This document shows, one piece after another, positions 27,694-39,600 of a stretch of DNA of 64,000 bases. A model generated the notes under the pieces. It saw only the letters and a list, made by a program, of their open reading frames with translations. It was not told the origin of the DNA and ran no database searches. This stretch comes from Craspedostauros australis (Eukaryota > Bacillariophyta > Bacillariophyceae > Mastogloiales > Achnanthaceae): positions 1,116,001 to 1,180,000 of the forward strand of contig JAMXDE010000006.1 of the NCBI GenBank assembly GCA_026770025.1, read 5' to 3'. How positions within the stretch are numbered: the first letter of the stretch is position 1; every line of letters begins with the position of its first letter. Made by a program: the position numbers and the translations under genes.

Positions 27694-30600
27694 TCATTTA
27701 CCAGTATCACAGACAATCTTGCGACGCTCCCGCAGCAACGACACCTTCTTGTCGGCACCCCATTCCGCATACAGCCGAATTGACTCATCGAAATGATATC
27801 CCGCGCCCTCCGTGTCATCCTCCAACACCATGTGCTCGGCCAGACGTTCGTTTGCGAGTGCTTGGTTCTGGGAGAACCCCCCTCGCGCAGCGGCCCGGAT
27901 CGCATCCTGATAGAGCTTGACTGCAGCTTGAAATGCGGTGATCTGATGCTTCCCCTTGTGTGCCTTCCATGCAGCTTTTTCTGCGTTCAGAATGGCAAGG
28001 CCATGTATCGCATTTGGGTTGCCCTTGTTTACCATGGCTCGGAGTGCCTGACGCGATCGTCGGGCCAACCGTTTGACCTGGTGACGTTTTGACCACGAGA
28101 GATGGTCATGTTGATGGAAGACTATCGTTGCGGCGAGGGAAGACAAGAACAAGAACGACATGGTCGAGATGTAGTACTTCTTGCCCTCATCGACATTGTC
28201 ATAGGTCTCGAAGGCTGTCTTGACAGCATCGTCGTAGTCACCGAAGTATGCGGATGTGAACAGCTTGATGTCAAGCAGGTCTATGATTTGTCCCTCATCC
28301 TTCGTTTGCACAAGGCGTTGCATGACCGTGATTTCATCGAAGATCTCACCGACGAGGAGGGTCTGCTGATCGGACCATCCTCTCAGATTCAACACCATTT
28401 GCCATCTACTTGCGAGGTACTCACGCAACCTGGTTTGATTGAAGTCTTCGCACTGATTCGTGTATGTCGAAAGATCCACCTCCAGGTCTCCCAATGGCTT
28501 CGCTGTGAAGAAGCATAGGTCCAAGTAGTAGAGTAGGACCCACATCGCATTTTGGGTGTCTCCTATGGACATGCCGTCGAGATGTGCATCCAAGAATGGT
28601 TGTTTGCATCCCTCGTATGGGATAAAGTTGGAGAGCACAAAACCATATGCAACAAGCGTGGTACGGACTGATGCCGACTTGTCACTATTCGTCTCGCACA
28701 AATGCATTGCGTAGTTGGCATACAGCTTCCCAGCTTTCATATCACCCAGAATAGGACCGAGCATCATCGCGAGAGTTGCGATGGAAAACGAAGTGAAGGT
28801 TGTCGTGCCTTTCGTCAAAGCATGGTTGATGAGATCAACCGCAATCAAAGCGTATAGGGATTGATCAGCCATGAAAGCACCCGTCAAGTACCTGTCCAAG
28901 GTGTTCATAGTGAGCTCATTCATGGGATCTTCTGAGGGCTGCATTGAATCCAAATGCCCAATCGTCCACTTCTTTGCGGATATCTTCAGTTTCATGATTC
29001 GCCATATGGTCATCACTAGTCTCATCGTGTTGTTCTTGGGATATCGATATCCAAGCTTGGTCATCAATTCGGATCCCAACTTCATCATATCACTCGCTTT
29101 GTTGCGCTGGATCGAAGCCAATTCTCCATCCATCAATACATGATATGCCCTCATTTTGTCGATCAACGAGCAATCGTCTCGCTCGATCACCATTTGGCCA
29201 TACTTCTCCATCCTCTCAAAGTTGTTGCTCACATATGCGCATTCTGCAGCCGATGTGAACAGCTCGATACTCATATCATGATGGGATTGCCAGTGGTCAG
29301 GCGGCATCATGTCGATGGCAGTCTGCAGATAGCTATATGCCGCCCGGAAGGCTGCATGAGATGCGGCCTTGATTCCAGCATCGAAGTTGAGCTTTGCAAC
29401 CCGAAACCGTCTTGTTCGTAGGATGCCGGCATCCTCAATCGGTGTTGTGGATGGCAACGATGGCGATGCTGACGATGGGTACTGCGGGACCATGTCCAAG
29501 CGACTGTTCAGAAGATTCGCCAACACGAATACAGACGACTCAGAGTCATCCGGAGACAGTCGATCCATCAAGATGATTCCGACGCGATGCTGCAGCTCCA
29601 GAAGGTGCATCTTCGTTGGGATCATTCCCAATGCTGCTTCCTGCACCTTGTCGTGAATAAAGGAGTACTCGGATGTCACGGATGCTGACGCTGCTGGAGC
29701 TGGTCCTGCCGATTCGCTCAGCACGGACTGAGAGGCAGAGACGCCGGAGGTGTCGTGATCACCACTGCGATTGATCTTGTTGGTTGTGCCACCACTTGTG
29801 TGAGCTTCGATGAGTCCCTCTTCTTCGTAGACCTTCAGGATGTCCAACCATTCCTTCTCAGTTGCCGGTGGTGGTCCACCAAACAACGACTCGTACAGCG
29901 CACGATGCCCATCTTCACTCGCCCCATCATCCGCCACGAAGCCTGCCAGCGTCGTCCGCAACAACAACCACGAAAACGTGGATCCCAAGCATGCCGCCAG
30001 CGGCAGCAGATATTGCGCCGTATCGATCTGCTGCAGCTTCAGCTCCATCAGTTCCGCCACGTTGATAGTTGCTGGAGTCTCTTGCTTGATCTGATCATTG
30101 TCCCACAACCACTTCATCGATGCGATGTCGTACGACAGAAGGGTGTCCTTGGCAAGCATGCGGATGAACTGCTGGACGAAGAAGACGTTGCCATCGGTCT
30201 TCTTGAACACGATCTCTGCTAGTCCATAGCTGTTGGTACTGGCATTGCCCCTGTTGCTACTATCATCGTCATCATTGTAGATCCCCAGTAGCTGTTTGAG
30301 CATGGTGTGCAAGTTATCCAATGAGAGGTTGTTGACCTCAAGGTTGACGTATCGAATGGAGCGCTCACGCTTCTTCTTCCGGATCGATGCCAGCAGTGGG
30401 CCAACCAGATCGGTTGCGCTGGATGAGGAGACAGAACCAAAGTCTGACGTACGTTTTCTGCTCAAATCGTTGTCGTTGCTTGTGTTGCCATTGTTGATTC
30501 CATCCATGTTGACGAGGTTGGATCGGAAGCAGACGATGACCATGAGAGACGAGATGGTGGTGTCCAGCATCCATGATTCGATCATGTTGAGCGATTCCTT

Positions 30601-31827
30601 GTCTGCCCATTGGACATCGTCGGATACCCACACGAGGGGACAGCAGCTGCAGATGATCTTGATGAACCGTCTGAAGGCGAACTTGAGCCGAATGGACTGT
30701 TCCTTGAAGCCTTGCGTTGCTTGTGCACGTTGGCTGGCGGACACCACAGTGCTTTCGTCACCGTCGTTGTCGTTGTTGTTTGATTTCTTCGTGTATGACA
30801 GCGCTTCGCTGCCGACGACATCGACGAGGTTGGGGATGAGCTTGTTGAGCGATTGCAGCTCATCGATGTTGAGATCATCTGTGATGCGATGTTTGATGAC
30901 ATCGAACGTCCGGGTGTCCTTCCCTTGACGCTCTGTGGCCCTGTGGGTGACTTTACCGCCAGCGGAGTTGGATCTCGGCAGAGCGCAAATCTGCGAGCAC
31001 AGATCCGTCATCGCGGTTCGGAAACCGGAGTATGGCTCATCCATCTTCTTGAGATCGAACTTTCCGGAGACGAAAAACACGCCGTTGACTTTGCACTTCG
31101 GTCGCAGTGTGTTCGCCAGAGCTGACTTTCCGGTGCCGGAGTATCCAGAGATGGACACGAGAGATCGGATGGTGGTCGTTTGTGCATTTGCATGGTGGCC
31201 GATGGCGTTTTGATTGTTGTCAATGCCAGGGCTGCCCTGATTGCTCACATCGCTTGTGCTGCTTTCATCGTCATTCGGACTCGCAGACCTCTCTTCGTCT
31301 GACGAAGATGAAGATGATGCTGAGACTGAGACTGCAGACGTCGGTTTCCTGAGGATCTGTTGAAACAGACGGTCGAGGACACGCTTTTCCTTTTCTCTCC
31401 CAACCATCGTGATGCGTGAGAAGTCGAGAGAGTTTTGAGAGAACTCTGCCAGCTTTCTGACTGTGCGCATGCGGTTGGTCTCTGTGGCAAGCGCTGGCTG
31501 ATGTTCGAATATTTCGTTTGATCCTCTGTGTCGACTCGAGGATGGTCTGCTGCTGATGGAGGCCTGGCGAGGATGTTCGCTTCCAAAGTGGTGGCTGCCA
31601 GCGCTGCTCCCGACGCTGAATTCGGTGGACGCCATAGATGATGATCTGGAGAAATTGGATGAATCGACAATGGACGAAGATCGCATGCCGTCTCTACCTG
31701 GTTCCGGCTGTCTGTTGCCGTCGACAGAAACGGAAAAGCAGCAAGAGCCGTCGGAGCCGGCAGTGCCAGATGCTGTGGTCCCATCATCATGCTTCCTGCC
31801 GTCAAACGGAATGGCCGTGGTCATCAT
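27694..31827 (-). CDS. AAA/STAND-like signalling ATPase, paralog A
   Basis: 1,377 residues in one exon from the ATG-ATG at 31827. Residues 1-135 are Ser-rich and disordered. An AAA_16-type ATPase domain starts at ~141 with VGREKE. The Walker A is GYSGTGKS at ~228-235, after a ~60-residue acidic Ser insertion. A GKFD motif follows, then PYSGFRTAM, Walker B at ~398-408 (VWVSDDVQWAD), and a sensor-like CFRSN. Then come a winged-helix-like region (SFIHDKVQEAAL) and ~600 residues of TPR-like helices, ending in the QALANERLAEH...YAEWGADKKV signature. This is the regulatory module that in bacteria and fungi fronts hybrid histidine kinases, cyclases and Ser/Thr kinases; here no output domain follows, so it would act through partners. 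Cytosolic. Paralog B lies 18 kb away on the same strand. Confidence 0.85.
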   Translation of the reverse strand: MMTTAIPFDGRKHDDGTTASGTAGSDGSCCFSVSVDGNRQPEPGRDGMRSSSIVDSSNFSRSSSMASTEFSVGSSAGSHHFGSEHPRQASISSRPSSSRHRGSNEIFEHQPALATETNRMRTVRKLAEFSQNSLDFSRITMVGREKEKRVLDRLFQQILRKPTSAVSVSASSSSSSDEERSASPNDDESSTSDVSNQGSPGIDNNQNAIGHHANAQTTTIRSLVSISGYSGTGKSALANTLRPKCKVNGVFFVSGKFDLKKMDEPYSGFRTAMTDLCSQICALPRSNSAGGKVTHRATERQGKDTRTFDVIKHRITDDLNIDELQSLNKLIPNLVDVVGSEALSYTKKSNNNDNDGDESTVVSASQRAQATQGFKEQSIRLKFAFRRFIKIICSCCPLVWVSDDVQWADKESLNMIESWMLDTTISSLMVIVCFRSNLVNMDGINNGNTSNDNDLSRKRTSDFGSVSSSSATDLVGPLLASIRKKKRERSIRYVNLEVNNLSLDNLHTMLKQLLGIYNDDDDSSNRGNASTNSYGLAEIVFKKTDGNVFFVQQFIRMLAKDTLLSYDIASMKWLWDNDQIKQETPATINVAELMELKLQQIDTAQYLLPLAACLGSTFSWLLLRTTLAGFVADDGASEDGHRALYESLFGGPPPATEKEWLDILKVYEEEGLIEAHTSGGTTNKINRSGDHDTSGVSASQSVLSESAGPAPAASASVTSEYSFIHDKVQEAALGMIPTKMHLLELQHRVGIILMDRLSPDDSESSVFVLANLLNSRLDMVPQYPSSASPSLPSTTPIEDAGILRTRRFRVAKLNFDAGIKAASHAAFRAAYSYLQTAIDMMPPDHWQSHHDMSIELFTSAAECAYVSNNFERMEKYGQMVIERDDCSLIDKMRAYHVLMDGELASIQRNKASDMMKLGSELMTKLGYRYPKNNTMRLVMTIWRIMKLKISAKKWTIGHLDSMQPSEDPMNELTMNTLDRYLTGAFMADQSLYALIAVDLINHALTKGTTTFTSFSIATLAMMLGPILGDMKAGKLYANYAMHLCETNSDKSASVRTTLVAYGFVLSNFIPYEGCKQPFLDAHLDGMSIGDTQNAMWVLLYYLDLCFFTAKPLGDLEVDLSTYTNQCEDFNQTRLREYLASRWQMVLNLRGWSDQQTLLVGEIFDEITVMQRLVQTKDEGQIIDLLDIKLFTSAYFGDYDDAVKTAFETYDNVDEGKKYYISTMSFLFLSSLAATIVFHQHDHLSWSKRHQVKRLARRSRQALRAMVNKGNPNAIHGLAILNAEKAAWKAHKGKHQITAFQAAVKLYQDAIRAAARGGFSQNQALANERLAEHMVLEDDTEGAGYHFDESIRLYAEWGADKKVSLLRERRKIVCDTGK

Positions 31828-31861
31828 CTTCCCAGCTTGCGATTGTAAAAGGAGCAGATAC

Positions 31862-31941
31862 GGCTATGGCTGTGGCTGTGGCTGTGGCTGTGGCTGTGGC
31901 TGTGGCTGTGGCTGTGGCTGTGGCTGTGGCTATGGCTATGG
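31862..31941. repeat. Hexanucleotide array (GGCTGT)n
   Basis: About thirteen units, twelve spacings of six bases with only the outer units changed to GGCTAT. It begins 35 bp upstream of the paralog A start codon, within the presumed 5' UTR or core promoter. Read on the minus strand it is (ACAGCC)n. Confidence 0.95.
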
Positions 31942-32249
31942 ATACGACCACTCTTGTCGTGGTCGTTCGTGCTGCGAGGGTATGCTGGTACCGCTGTTCG
32001 TGCTGCTCGTGCTGTTCGTGGAAGTGTTGCTCTTCATGGACGTAATGTGGACCCCTGGAGGACTGCACCATCATGAAGCCCCCCTCTTGTGGTTGACGAC
32101 CTCGTCTCTCCATCAGTCGATGTGGTTGTGGATCAAGGTGACGTTCGTTCATTTCGTCATGGCCGGATCCTTTTTGCGTTGTGGTCACAGTCTTTTCTTG
32201 TTGTATCATGGACCAACTCTGCGTCGAGCGAATGATGTGTGCTGGCGCC

Positions 32250-32670
32250 TGGGAGGATGAGCCATCTGCACTCATGTGGTACCAATAAATAAAGAACACT
32301 TGCAAGAGACACAACAATTAGTCTGGTGATGTGGTGGCGCGTTTCAACAATTAGTCTTGTGATGCTTCGTTCTCAAGACAAGTCATTGAACACACCAACA
32401 CATGCAAGAAGAAGAATAGCAGAAAGTACGGCAGCAGGCAGAGAAGCGGCCATCGTTAGCCGGAACGCGGAACTTGGTAACCACCGAAATTGCCGTTCTT
32501 GCAAATCGCCACATGCTGAACTGTGGTGCTCTTTGTGCGCCTTTTGTCAGGAGCGAATGATGTCTGCGAATGCAGAAACGAAGAATGAAGCGCGACAATT
32601 GACCAAGGACAAGTAAACTGGGACCGGCGTGTCCAAAGGTTGCCGGTGCCAGTTCGAAGCCAAGGAACAG
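32250..32670. repeat. Dispersed repeat, copy 1 (matches 59948-60367)
   Basis: A ~420-bp direct repeat shared with 59948-60367. The copies begin with a GGGAGGATGAGCCATCTGCA block, share an ACCAATAAATAAAGAACACT block and a ~110-bp block that looks identical by eye, and diverge in between. The identical block contains a plus-strand open frame with a C-x2-C-x8-C-x2-C-x2-C cluster. It is neither an LTR nor a coding part of the copia elements here. It may be a duplicated gene fragment or a short non-autonomous element. Confidence 0.75.
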
Positions 32671-33649
32671 AAGATACGCGCCCAAGAGGATAGTTAGACC
32701 TTGGCGCACACTGGCCGTAACCAGGACACCAGTTGAGATTCAATAAGGGACAGACTATTACCGGACACGGTAACAACCCGATGGGAGAATTTCTTGTTTT
32801 GGCGCGAAATCTTCCGACTTGATTGACCACCAAATCTTTTCCCCCTTCTTCCTCTCCTCCATTCACGAATCCATCATGACTCAAGCATGACCAACCTGAC
32901 TCACACCTCACCTTGGGAAATATATGCTCCTCAGATCCTCTTACTACAACATACCTCGATTCCCTTCATGCTGACGACTACTGCACCATTGCTGTAGTCT
33001 TGACGCGTGTATCCAACCCGCTTCAACCTGAGCAATGGAATCCGAGAATCAGCTCCAGCCACAGCCACAGCTTCATGGCCGTCACTATCATGTGTCATGA
33101 TCTACACTGCAGTGTGTCTACATGTGTGGAGAGCAAAGAACTGCAATAATCGCCTACCCTCAAGCACTGAACCAAGTACATCAGTGCAGGGTCTCACCAA
33201 GCTGAGCGACATCATTTCTTCACCCTACTAACACCACTAAGCTAACTCATAATAAACAGACAAGGAGTAGCTACAAAGCTCTCTACTACTCATTGTTACA
33301 GTAACAACTCTTCAATCAGTACACCTCTCTTGAACTGCACTACACAGCTATCTCGAAGCCGGAAGATTCAGGAGGCATCCTCTACCGATTCGCACTGACT
33401 ACGCCCGAATCCTAACTACACCTCAGAGTTGTTAGTTAATTGTTTTAGTCACATTTGGTTTCCTTTCATCTGTCCTTCGTTCATTTTCACGAGTCCCACA
33501 TGACTGCAGTTTTGCAAGCGTGCACCAGCAACCAAGCGTGATTAATAGAGCCCAAACATAATGGCTATGGTCTTGTTGGCTGTTGTTCGCTGTAGGGCAG
33601 AGGCTTGATTGACAAGCAGTCCAAACAAGAGTCTTCTTATCACAAGTAG

Positions 33650-34168
33650 TCAATTGAGCATACTGATGATGGGTGAAGAAACATGCGGATTCTGAGAGTT
33701 ATTTCTATGGTTCTTCTCTTCGGGGTGGATCTCCGGCGTTGCTCCAAAAGACTTGACATACAGGTCGCGTAGCTTGAGTACCGTGGGAGGGATCCATTTG
33801 TCAAGCTGGTTGCGAGGCAAAGGGTGTCGGTGCGCGTCCCATGGGATGCTGTCCTCACAAATTTTAGTCTTGTTCATGCGTCGGCGCTTTGGCGAGGCGA
33901 AGGGATCGGTGGCCAGGTTATTGGAACCCTTCACTTTGATTGGCACAGGTTTCCAAAAATCTACTTCAATGATCTGGATTGGTAACCAAACATGGATGAA
34001 GAACATTTGGGGGCTCGGTCTGACTGACGGACCATAGGTTGGGGGACTTGTGGATGCGATCACTGGAGTGACTGCTAGCTTAGCTCTGTTTGTGATTGCT
34101 AGCACCATGCAAGTGGATTTGCGATGGCTCCAAGAATCCAGGACCCTCCAACCCTGTGTCCAAGTCAT
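33650..34168 (-). CDS. Weak hypothetical open frame beside the nested LTR
   Basis: 172 codons from an ATG at 34168, with a basic, Pro-rich product lacking any domain I recognise (it contains SPKRRRMNKTK and DKWIPPTVLKLRDLYVKSF segments). The frame upstream of the ATG lacks another start, and a solo LTR begins 28 bp upstream, so if it was a gene its promoter has been displaced. It may equally be chance or part of an unrecognised element. Confidence 0.2.
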   Translation of the reverse strand: MTWTQGWRVLDSWSHRKSTCMVLAITNRAKLAVTPVIASTSPPTYGPSVRPSPQMFFIHVWLPIQIIEVDFWKPVPIKVKGSNNLATDPFASPKRRRMNKTKICEDSIPWDAHRHPLPRNQLDKWIPPTVLKLRDLYVKSFGATPEIHPEEKNHRNNSQNPHVSSPIISMLN

Positions 34169-34226
34169 GTTCGCCTCACTAGCAAGTGTATGCACCTGTC
34201 AGGAATCGGGTGTTGTGAAACACCGA

Positions 34227-35055
34227 TGTTGGAAATCCGGGGTGGTGTGATAGTAGAGAACTAATCGTTTGTTAGAATCTACTTCTCTGAACTGTGAGCT
34301 CTTCATTGCTCTCAATTGCAAAGCCCAATCTCCTCCTGGGATTGTCATGGGTCCCTCTGTTGGTCTAGCAGGCATCCATCTTGCATTCATCGCAAATTCA
34401 CCATGAACATGCATGCACCACCGAGTACCCCATGTTCGTGCACATTAGCACGTTGTCCTTCGCTGATAGTTTCAATGCCTTAGACATCACCGAGTCGTAG
34501 GCATGACACAGGTCGGTTCATTCGATCAGATCACGATATCTCATACGTTGCGGGAACGCCTTGGTTGGGAGCTCGTTCAGCTCCTCGATCATCAGACATC
34601 TCCGATCATCTCCGATCGATTCTGGTCGACTCCGATCGTTTCTGATTGTTTCTTCGCCGATCACTTCACCGGCTTCCTGGAAGTTCCTCATACCAGGTTC
34701 GTTCACAGGCCGTCTCACACTTCGTGATGTTGGCCTTCCTCCAGTACTCTTTTCTCATTGGTTGCGACATGGGGGCCGTAGTCGCTCGTATCGTGATGTC
34801 GGTCACGATTTCAACATCCCTGCCCCCTGCGACATACGCGTGTGATTCGCATTCCTGCATTGGAGTCATGAACGTCAGGGCATGGTTCGCATTCGGCACG
34901 TGTCGTTCTCCACCGCGAGTTACGTGCAGCTCACATTTTTCTGTGTCACAATGATCAAACGTGGGAGTTGCGGTAATGTAGAATATCCCGACGTTCGGCT
35001 CCTTACTCTTGGGAGGTGCGGCAATATGGTGTTTCAGAACACCCGATTCCTGACA
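34227..35055 (-). repeat. 3' LTR of copia family 1 element
   Basis: 829 bp, matching 40803-41631 at all but one base noticed by eye. On the plus strand it reads TGTTGGAAATCC...GATTCCTGACA. Confidence 0.93.
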
Positions 35056-35099
35056 CCCTTCCATTGCCGCTCCAACCATATCATCCACCATGTTCAGTC

Positions 35100-36500
35100 C
35101 AGTGCTGACCTGGGTTGAATGATGCTCCCCTTGTGCCGATCGTAGATCTCCTTCTTAGTGTTCTTCGTGAATCCGTCGGAAATGTTATCTTCCGACTTCA
35201 CGAATCGAGCTCTCGCCTCCTTGTTAGCAATCAGCTCTCTGATGAAGTGGTTGCGTATATCGATGTGTCTTGTTCTCGCTGATGTCGATGGATTGGTGGC
35301 GATGAAGATCGCCCCCACGTTGTCGACCATCACATCTGCAGGTTTCTCCATCTGCAACCCGATGTCCTCCATCAGTTGAGTCAAAAAACGGATCTCCTTT
35401 CCAGCTTCTGACAATGCGACATACTCGGCCTCGGTCGAGCTCAATGTCACGCTGCGTTGCGCCTTCGATCTCCAGATGATAGGCACTCCTTGCAGTAGGA
35501 CCAGATGTCCTCCAACGCTGATGCGGTTGTCCTTGTCTCCTGCGAACTCGCTGTCGGTGTACACCATGATCTTCCATGTGTTGTTGTTCAACGGCTTGGG
35601 CTCCATCCTCAATCCGTACTCTCTCGTGTCCGATACGAACTTCATCACTCTCAGCATCTCCTTGTATGCTGTGGCCGTTGGCCCATCCAACACCTTCGTG
35701 AGCTCTCGGACTGCATTCGCGATGTCTGGTCTCGAATGCTTCACCAGGTATAACAGCATGCCCACTCCACTGCGGTATCTGCTGTGTCGGTCCTTGTCGA
35801 CCTTGGGTGCTTCACTGTTCCTCTGGATCCCTTGGCCTGGTGTGCCTGGGGTTCCGTATCGTTGAAGCTTCGTCACGTCGCTCTTGAACGTATCCGTGAT
35901 GTTCTTGATGATGTGTGGCTGGTTCACCCAGCAGTTGGTTTCGCTCTCGTTGAATTCGATCCGGCAACTCAAGTAGTCTTCGAGTCCATCCTCGATCTTG
36001 ATTCCGAATCGTTCGCGCTTGATGTCCTTCACCAATCGCTTCAGTTCGAGGGTGCTTCCGATGCACAGGCAATCATCGACGTACGTCCCGATGAGGACGA
36101 GGTTCCCTTCCCGATTCCGAATTAGCAGGCATGGGTCCACCTTGCTCTGCCGGAAGCCAAGCTTGATCAGGATGTCTACCAGCTTCTTATTCCACTGCCT
36201 CGCGCTCTGAACCAACCCGTAGATGGTCTTCTTCAGTAGCAGGCATTCGTCCGGTTCATGCTCCATTCCCTTGGGGCATTGCATGTAGATCTCTTCCTCG
36301 AGGTCTCCGTGCAGGAAGGCGGTTTCGAAGTCGATGATGATGCTGTCCGTCTTCAACAACATCTTCATAGTAAGCATCACTCGGTATGTTGCATCGTGGA
36401 TCACTGGAGCATGATGAGCGGAGAAGTCCACTCCAGCAATCTGTGAGTATCCACAGGCAACCAGTCTGGCGCGAAAGACTCCATTCCTCTTCTCCTTGAA
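35100..36500 (-). mobile_element. Reverse transcriptase-RNase H part of copia family 1 element
   Basis: Approximate extent. The product has the copia reverse transcriptase core with a YVDD catalytic box and the C-terminal RNase H with the SSTEAEY(V/I)A motif typical of Ty1/copia. Treated as a fossil part of the element at 34227-41631. Confidence 0.9.
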
Positions 36501-36699
36501 GACCCATTTCGTCTTCACGCATCGCCGATCCCTCGGCATCTTGTTCTTCTTGATCTTCTGCCAGACTCCTCGTCTCGTCATATCGTAGAACTCCTTGTTG
36601 ATGGCCTCCCGCCATTTCCTCCGCTTCGCTGGGTCTGCATGATCTCAGCATTCCTCGAAGGTGGTTGGGTCCAGCATCATAGCCGTGTACGCATGCTCG

Positions 36700-39600
36700 G
36701 ACATCTCATTCCGATCCTCTCTCTCGACTCGTTGGCTCGCTGCGATGAATTCATCCAGCCTCATTCTCCCTTCTGTGGTGTCGATCATTAGACTCGCCAC
36801 ATCTCGATTGAACATGGATATGTTCGAATGGAAGTCTCGTTCGCCCGTAGTTGCAGGGATCGCCTCAGCTGTCTCAGCTTGTTCATCGTCTCCACTGCTT
36901 GATTCTGAGTCGGATTCATATCCTGGCGGATTGTTGTAAGGGACCAAACCCCGTAGCATCCTTGACATCTTTGCCACAGGTCTCGCTGGGGGTTGCTCGA
37001 TTTCTCTGCCTTCGGCAGCTTGTCTTCGAGTCACTCGTGTGTCGTCCCTTCCGGATTCATCGTCGTCTTCGTCGTCCGATGGCTCGTCCCCTTGGGCAGG
37101 TAGCAGTTCATCTTGATTCGATCCATAGCCTGTGGTATCTTCGTAGCCTGTTCCGGGCTCTCTGCTTCGATCAGCTGATACGGCCTTCGCTTCTCTTGCG
37201 ATACTCGTGTCATGCTCCCAAGTAACCTTCGTGTGACGGAGTGCTGCTCCGGCATCGAAGTCGTCGTCTCCCAGATCCACCCATTGCGTTCTGTTGGCAT
37301 TCTCAACACCCTTGAATTGCCCATACGACTGGTTCATCCATGTCACGTGTCTGGTGATTAGGATTCTCGTGGTTGCCAGATTCATCATGCGGTATACGCC
37401 ATTCGCATGAGACTGCCCGTATCCGACGAACATGGCTGGCTTGGATCTGTCATCCAGTTTCGCTTTGATTGCGCGACTGCCGATGTAGACCATTCCGATC
37501 TCCCCGAAGATACGCAATCCTTTCGCGTAGGTTGGGGTCTGTCCATTGAGTAGTAGGCACGCAGGGTCTCTCGACTTAGTCTCGATGATGTTCTCGATCT
37601 GCGTTGCGTTCCTTGCTGCTTCCGCCCATAATTTGCCCCGCAGCTGTCTCGGTAGGTGCGCCTGGTTCAGCATTGACCTGACCTTACCGTAGAGAACCGC
37701 GAATTTCCGTTCCACTCTTCCGTTCTGTTGAGGAGTTGACGCGGCGGTGTATTCGAAGGTTGGGGCGAAGCCTGCTCGTAGTAGTAGCGCCTCTGCGCTG
37801 TAGTTCTCTCCGGCGTTGTCACATCTGACATTCTTCACTGTCACTTGTTGATTGCCTGATAGCCACTTCAGCAATGATAGCAGTTTGGAACCGACCTCGC
37901 TCTTTTCCTTAACGAAGTAACTCCAGCAGTAGTCGCTGTAGTCATCGATGACCAGCAACCAATACTTTCCATGTCCGAAGCTCGTAGCTTGGACACTTGA
38001 AGTATCCATGAAGAGTCGTTCTCCGACCTTCTTCGCTCGTAATTGGAGAGTTTTGGTCAGGCGTTTTTGCTTCGCCTTTCCGATCGCGCAGTCCTCGCAT
38101 GGGTTGAGAGTCCCAGTGATATTCCATCCATATTGTCTCGCCGTCCTGGAGATCGTGTAAGAGTCAACGTGGCCTAGCATTTTATGGATCTTATTCACAT
38201 CCATGGGCTTCTTTGTGTCAAACCCGACATTCGCCATCTCTTCACTCTTGGGGGCAGGTACCATGTTCACACCGAGCACGAATCCGCTGTGAGTTGCCAT
38301 GATCCGATCGAATTGGATGCGCTGTCCGTTCTTGTCCAGTGCGATGATCACGCCTTTGTTGCTGATATTGAATCCGTTGTGGAGCGCCTTACCGATGCTC
38401 AACAGGTTGACCCAGAGCTTAGGCACGTAGCGCACTCCCTTCAGGATGATGATGGCGCTCTTGCCGTCCTTCTGCATTACTCGCATGCGTAGATCACCGA
38501 CCTTGGTGGCGCGGAGGAATTTTCCGCTTCCCACCTTCACAGAGAAATTTGAGAGGCGCACATTAGTCATGCCCTCATCATTATTAGTCAAGTGGCAGGA
38601 TGCGCCGGTATCCCCCAACCATGTGTTAGCTTCATGTTGGTCTGGTGCAACCAGCTCGCGGTTGCTCTCATTCGACTCGTGATCTTCGATCATCATGGCC
38701 ATTTCGTGTCCGAACCTTGCTTGTTCGAAGTGTTCCATCAGCTCGAATTTGTATTCCGGGCTTCCTGCCATTGGTCTGACCTTTGGGAGTTCCGGGCACT
38801 CCAAGCCGTCTCTTACTTCGGTGTCGTCCCAGCCTCTCATCCATGATACGCGTTGGGTACACAAGCGGCTCATCCTCAAAATGAGGTGTTTGGGAAGTAG
38901 AGGTAGTCTATGCTCTTCGAGCAGTTCGTTGATGACCACGATCTTGAGCGATATGTCGTATGCTCCGTGGAACCCAATTTGGGTGAGCATGTAGTAGAGC
39001 TCTCGGGTTCCCAAGCAGTAGGCTTTCTCCCGAATGGATTCCCTCCTGACGTCGTAGCACAGAATTGCGTCGTTGATTCGGACTTGCACAGCCTCCATGA
39101 CGTTGGATAGTGAGATCCTCACGGCGTCCTCCACTGAGTCGAATCGGCTCAGGATAGCTCGACGGCGAATCCTTTCCGGTTCGGTGGTTGTCGGAATCTT
39201 TCTGAATGCCCAAGGGGCGCGGATCTTGAATACGTTGAACTCTGTGCAATCCGTGCACCATGAGTACATCGCTCCACGCGCGAGGCAGATTGGACACCAT
39301 GCATCCGTTCTGCTGCGTTCGCACGCGCGGTCGATTTCGTCGCGCAGGAAGTAGTCGATGGCGCTGCTCATGTGAGTGGCCGTTGCTTCTTCTTCTTGCG
39401 CAGGTGGCGCGTTGTTAATGTCAACGCCTGGCATGGCGACTTCGGTGATTCCGATGCTCTCGTCTGATTCGAGCAAGTCACCGTTCATGAGGTCGCGGAT
39501 GTCTTCGTTGGTTGGTGATTCGACTGTCTCAGTCGAAGGGAACGTCTCCATGATTTCAAAGAGATCCTCTTCGAGTGCGCTTTCGAGTTCGATCCCGTCA

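Larger units (their letters stand above)
31828..34196. other. Upstream region of paralog A and start of repeat-rich island
   Basis: Holds the hexanucleotide array at 31862-31941 immediately 5' of the paralog A start, one copy of a duplicated segment (32250-32670), and a weak minus-strand open frame near 33.65-34.17 kb listed separately. The part from ~32.9 to 33.45 kb, ending CTCAGAGTTGTTAG, has an AC-rich composition that could be an old LTR, but I cannot find matching ends. No other gene supported. Confidence 0.45.

Noticed and set aside
32913-33450. AC-rich tract ending CTCAGAGTTGTTAG, possible solo LTR
   Set aside because: No TG...CA boundaries with matching target duplications and no second copy in the window.
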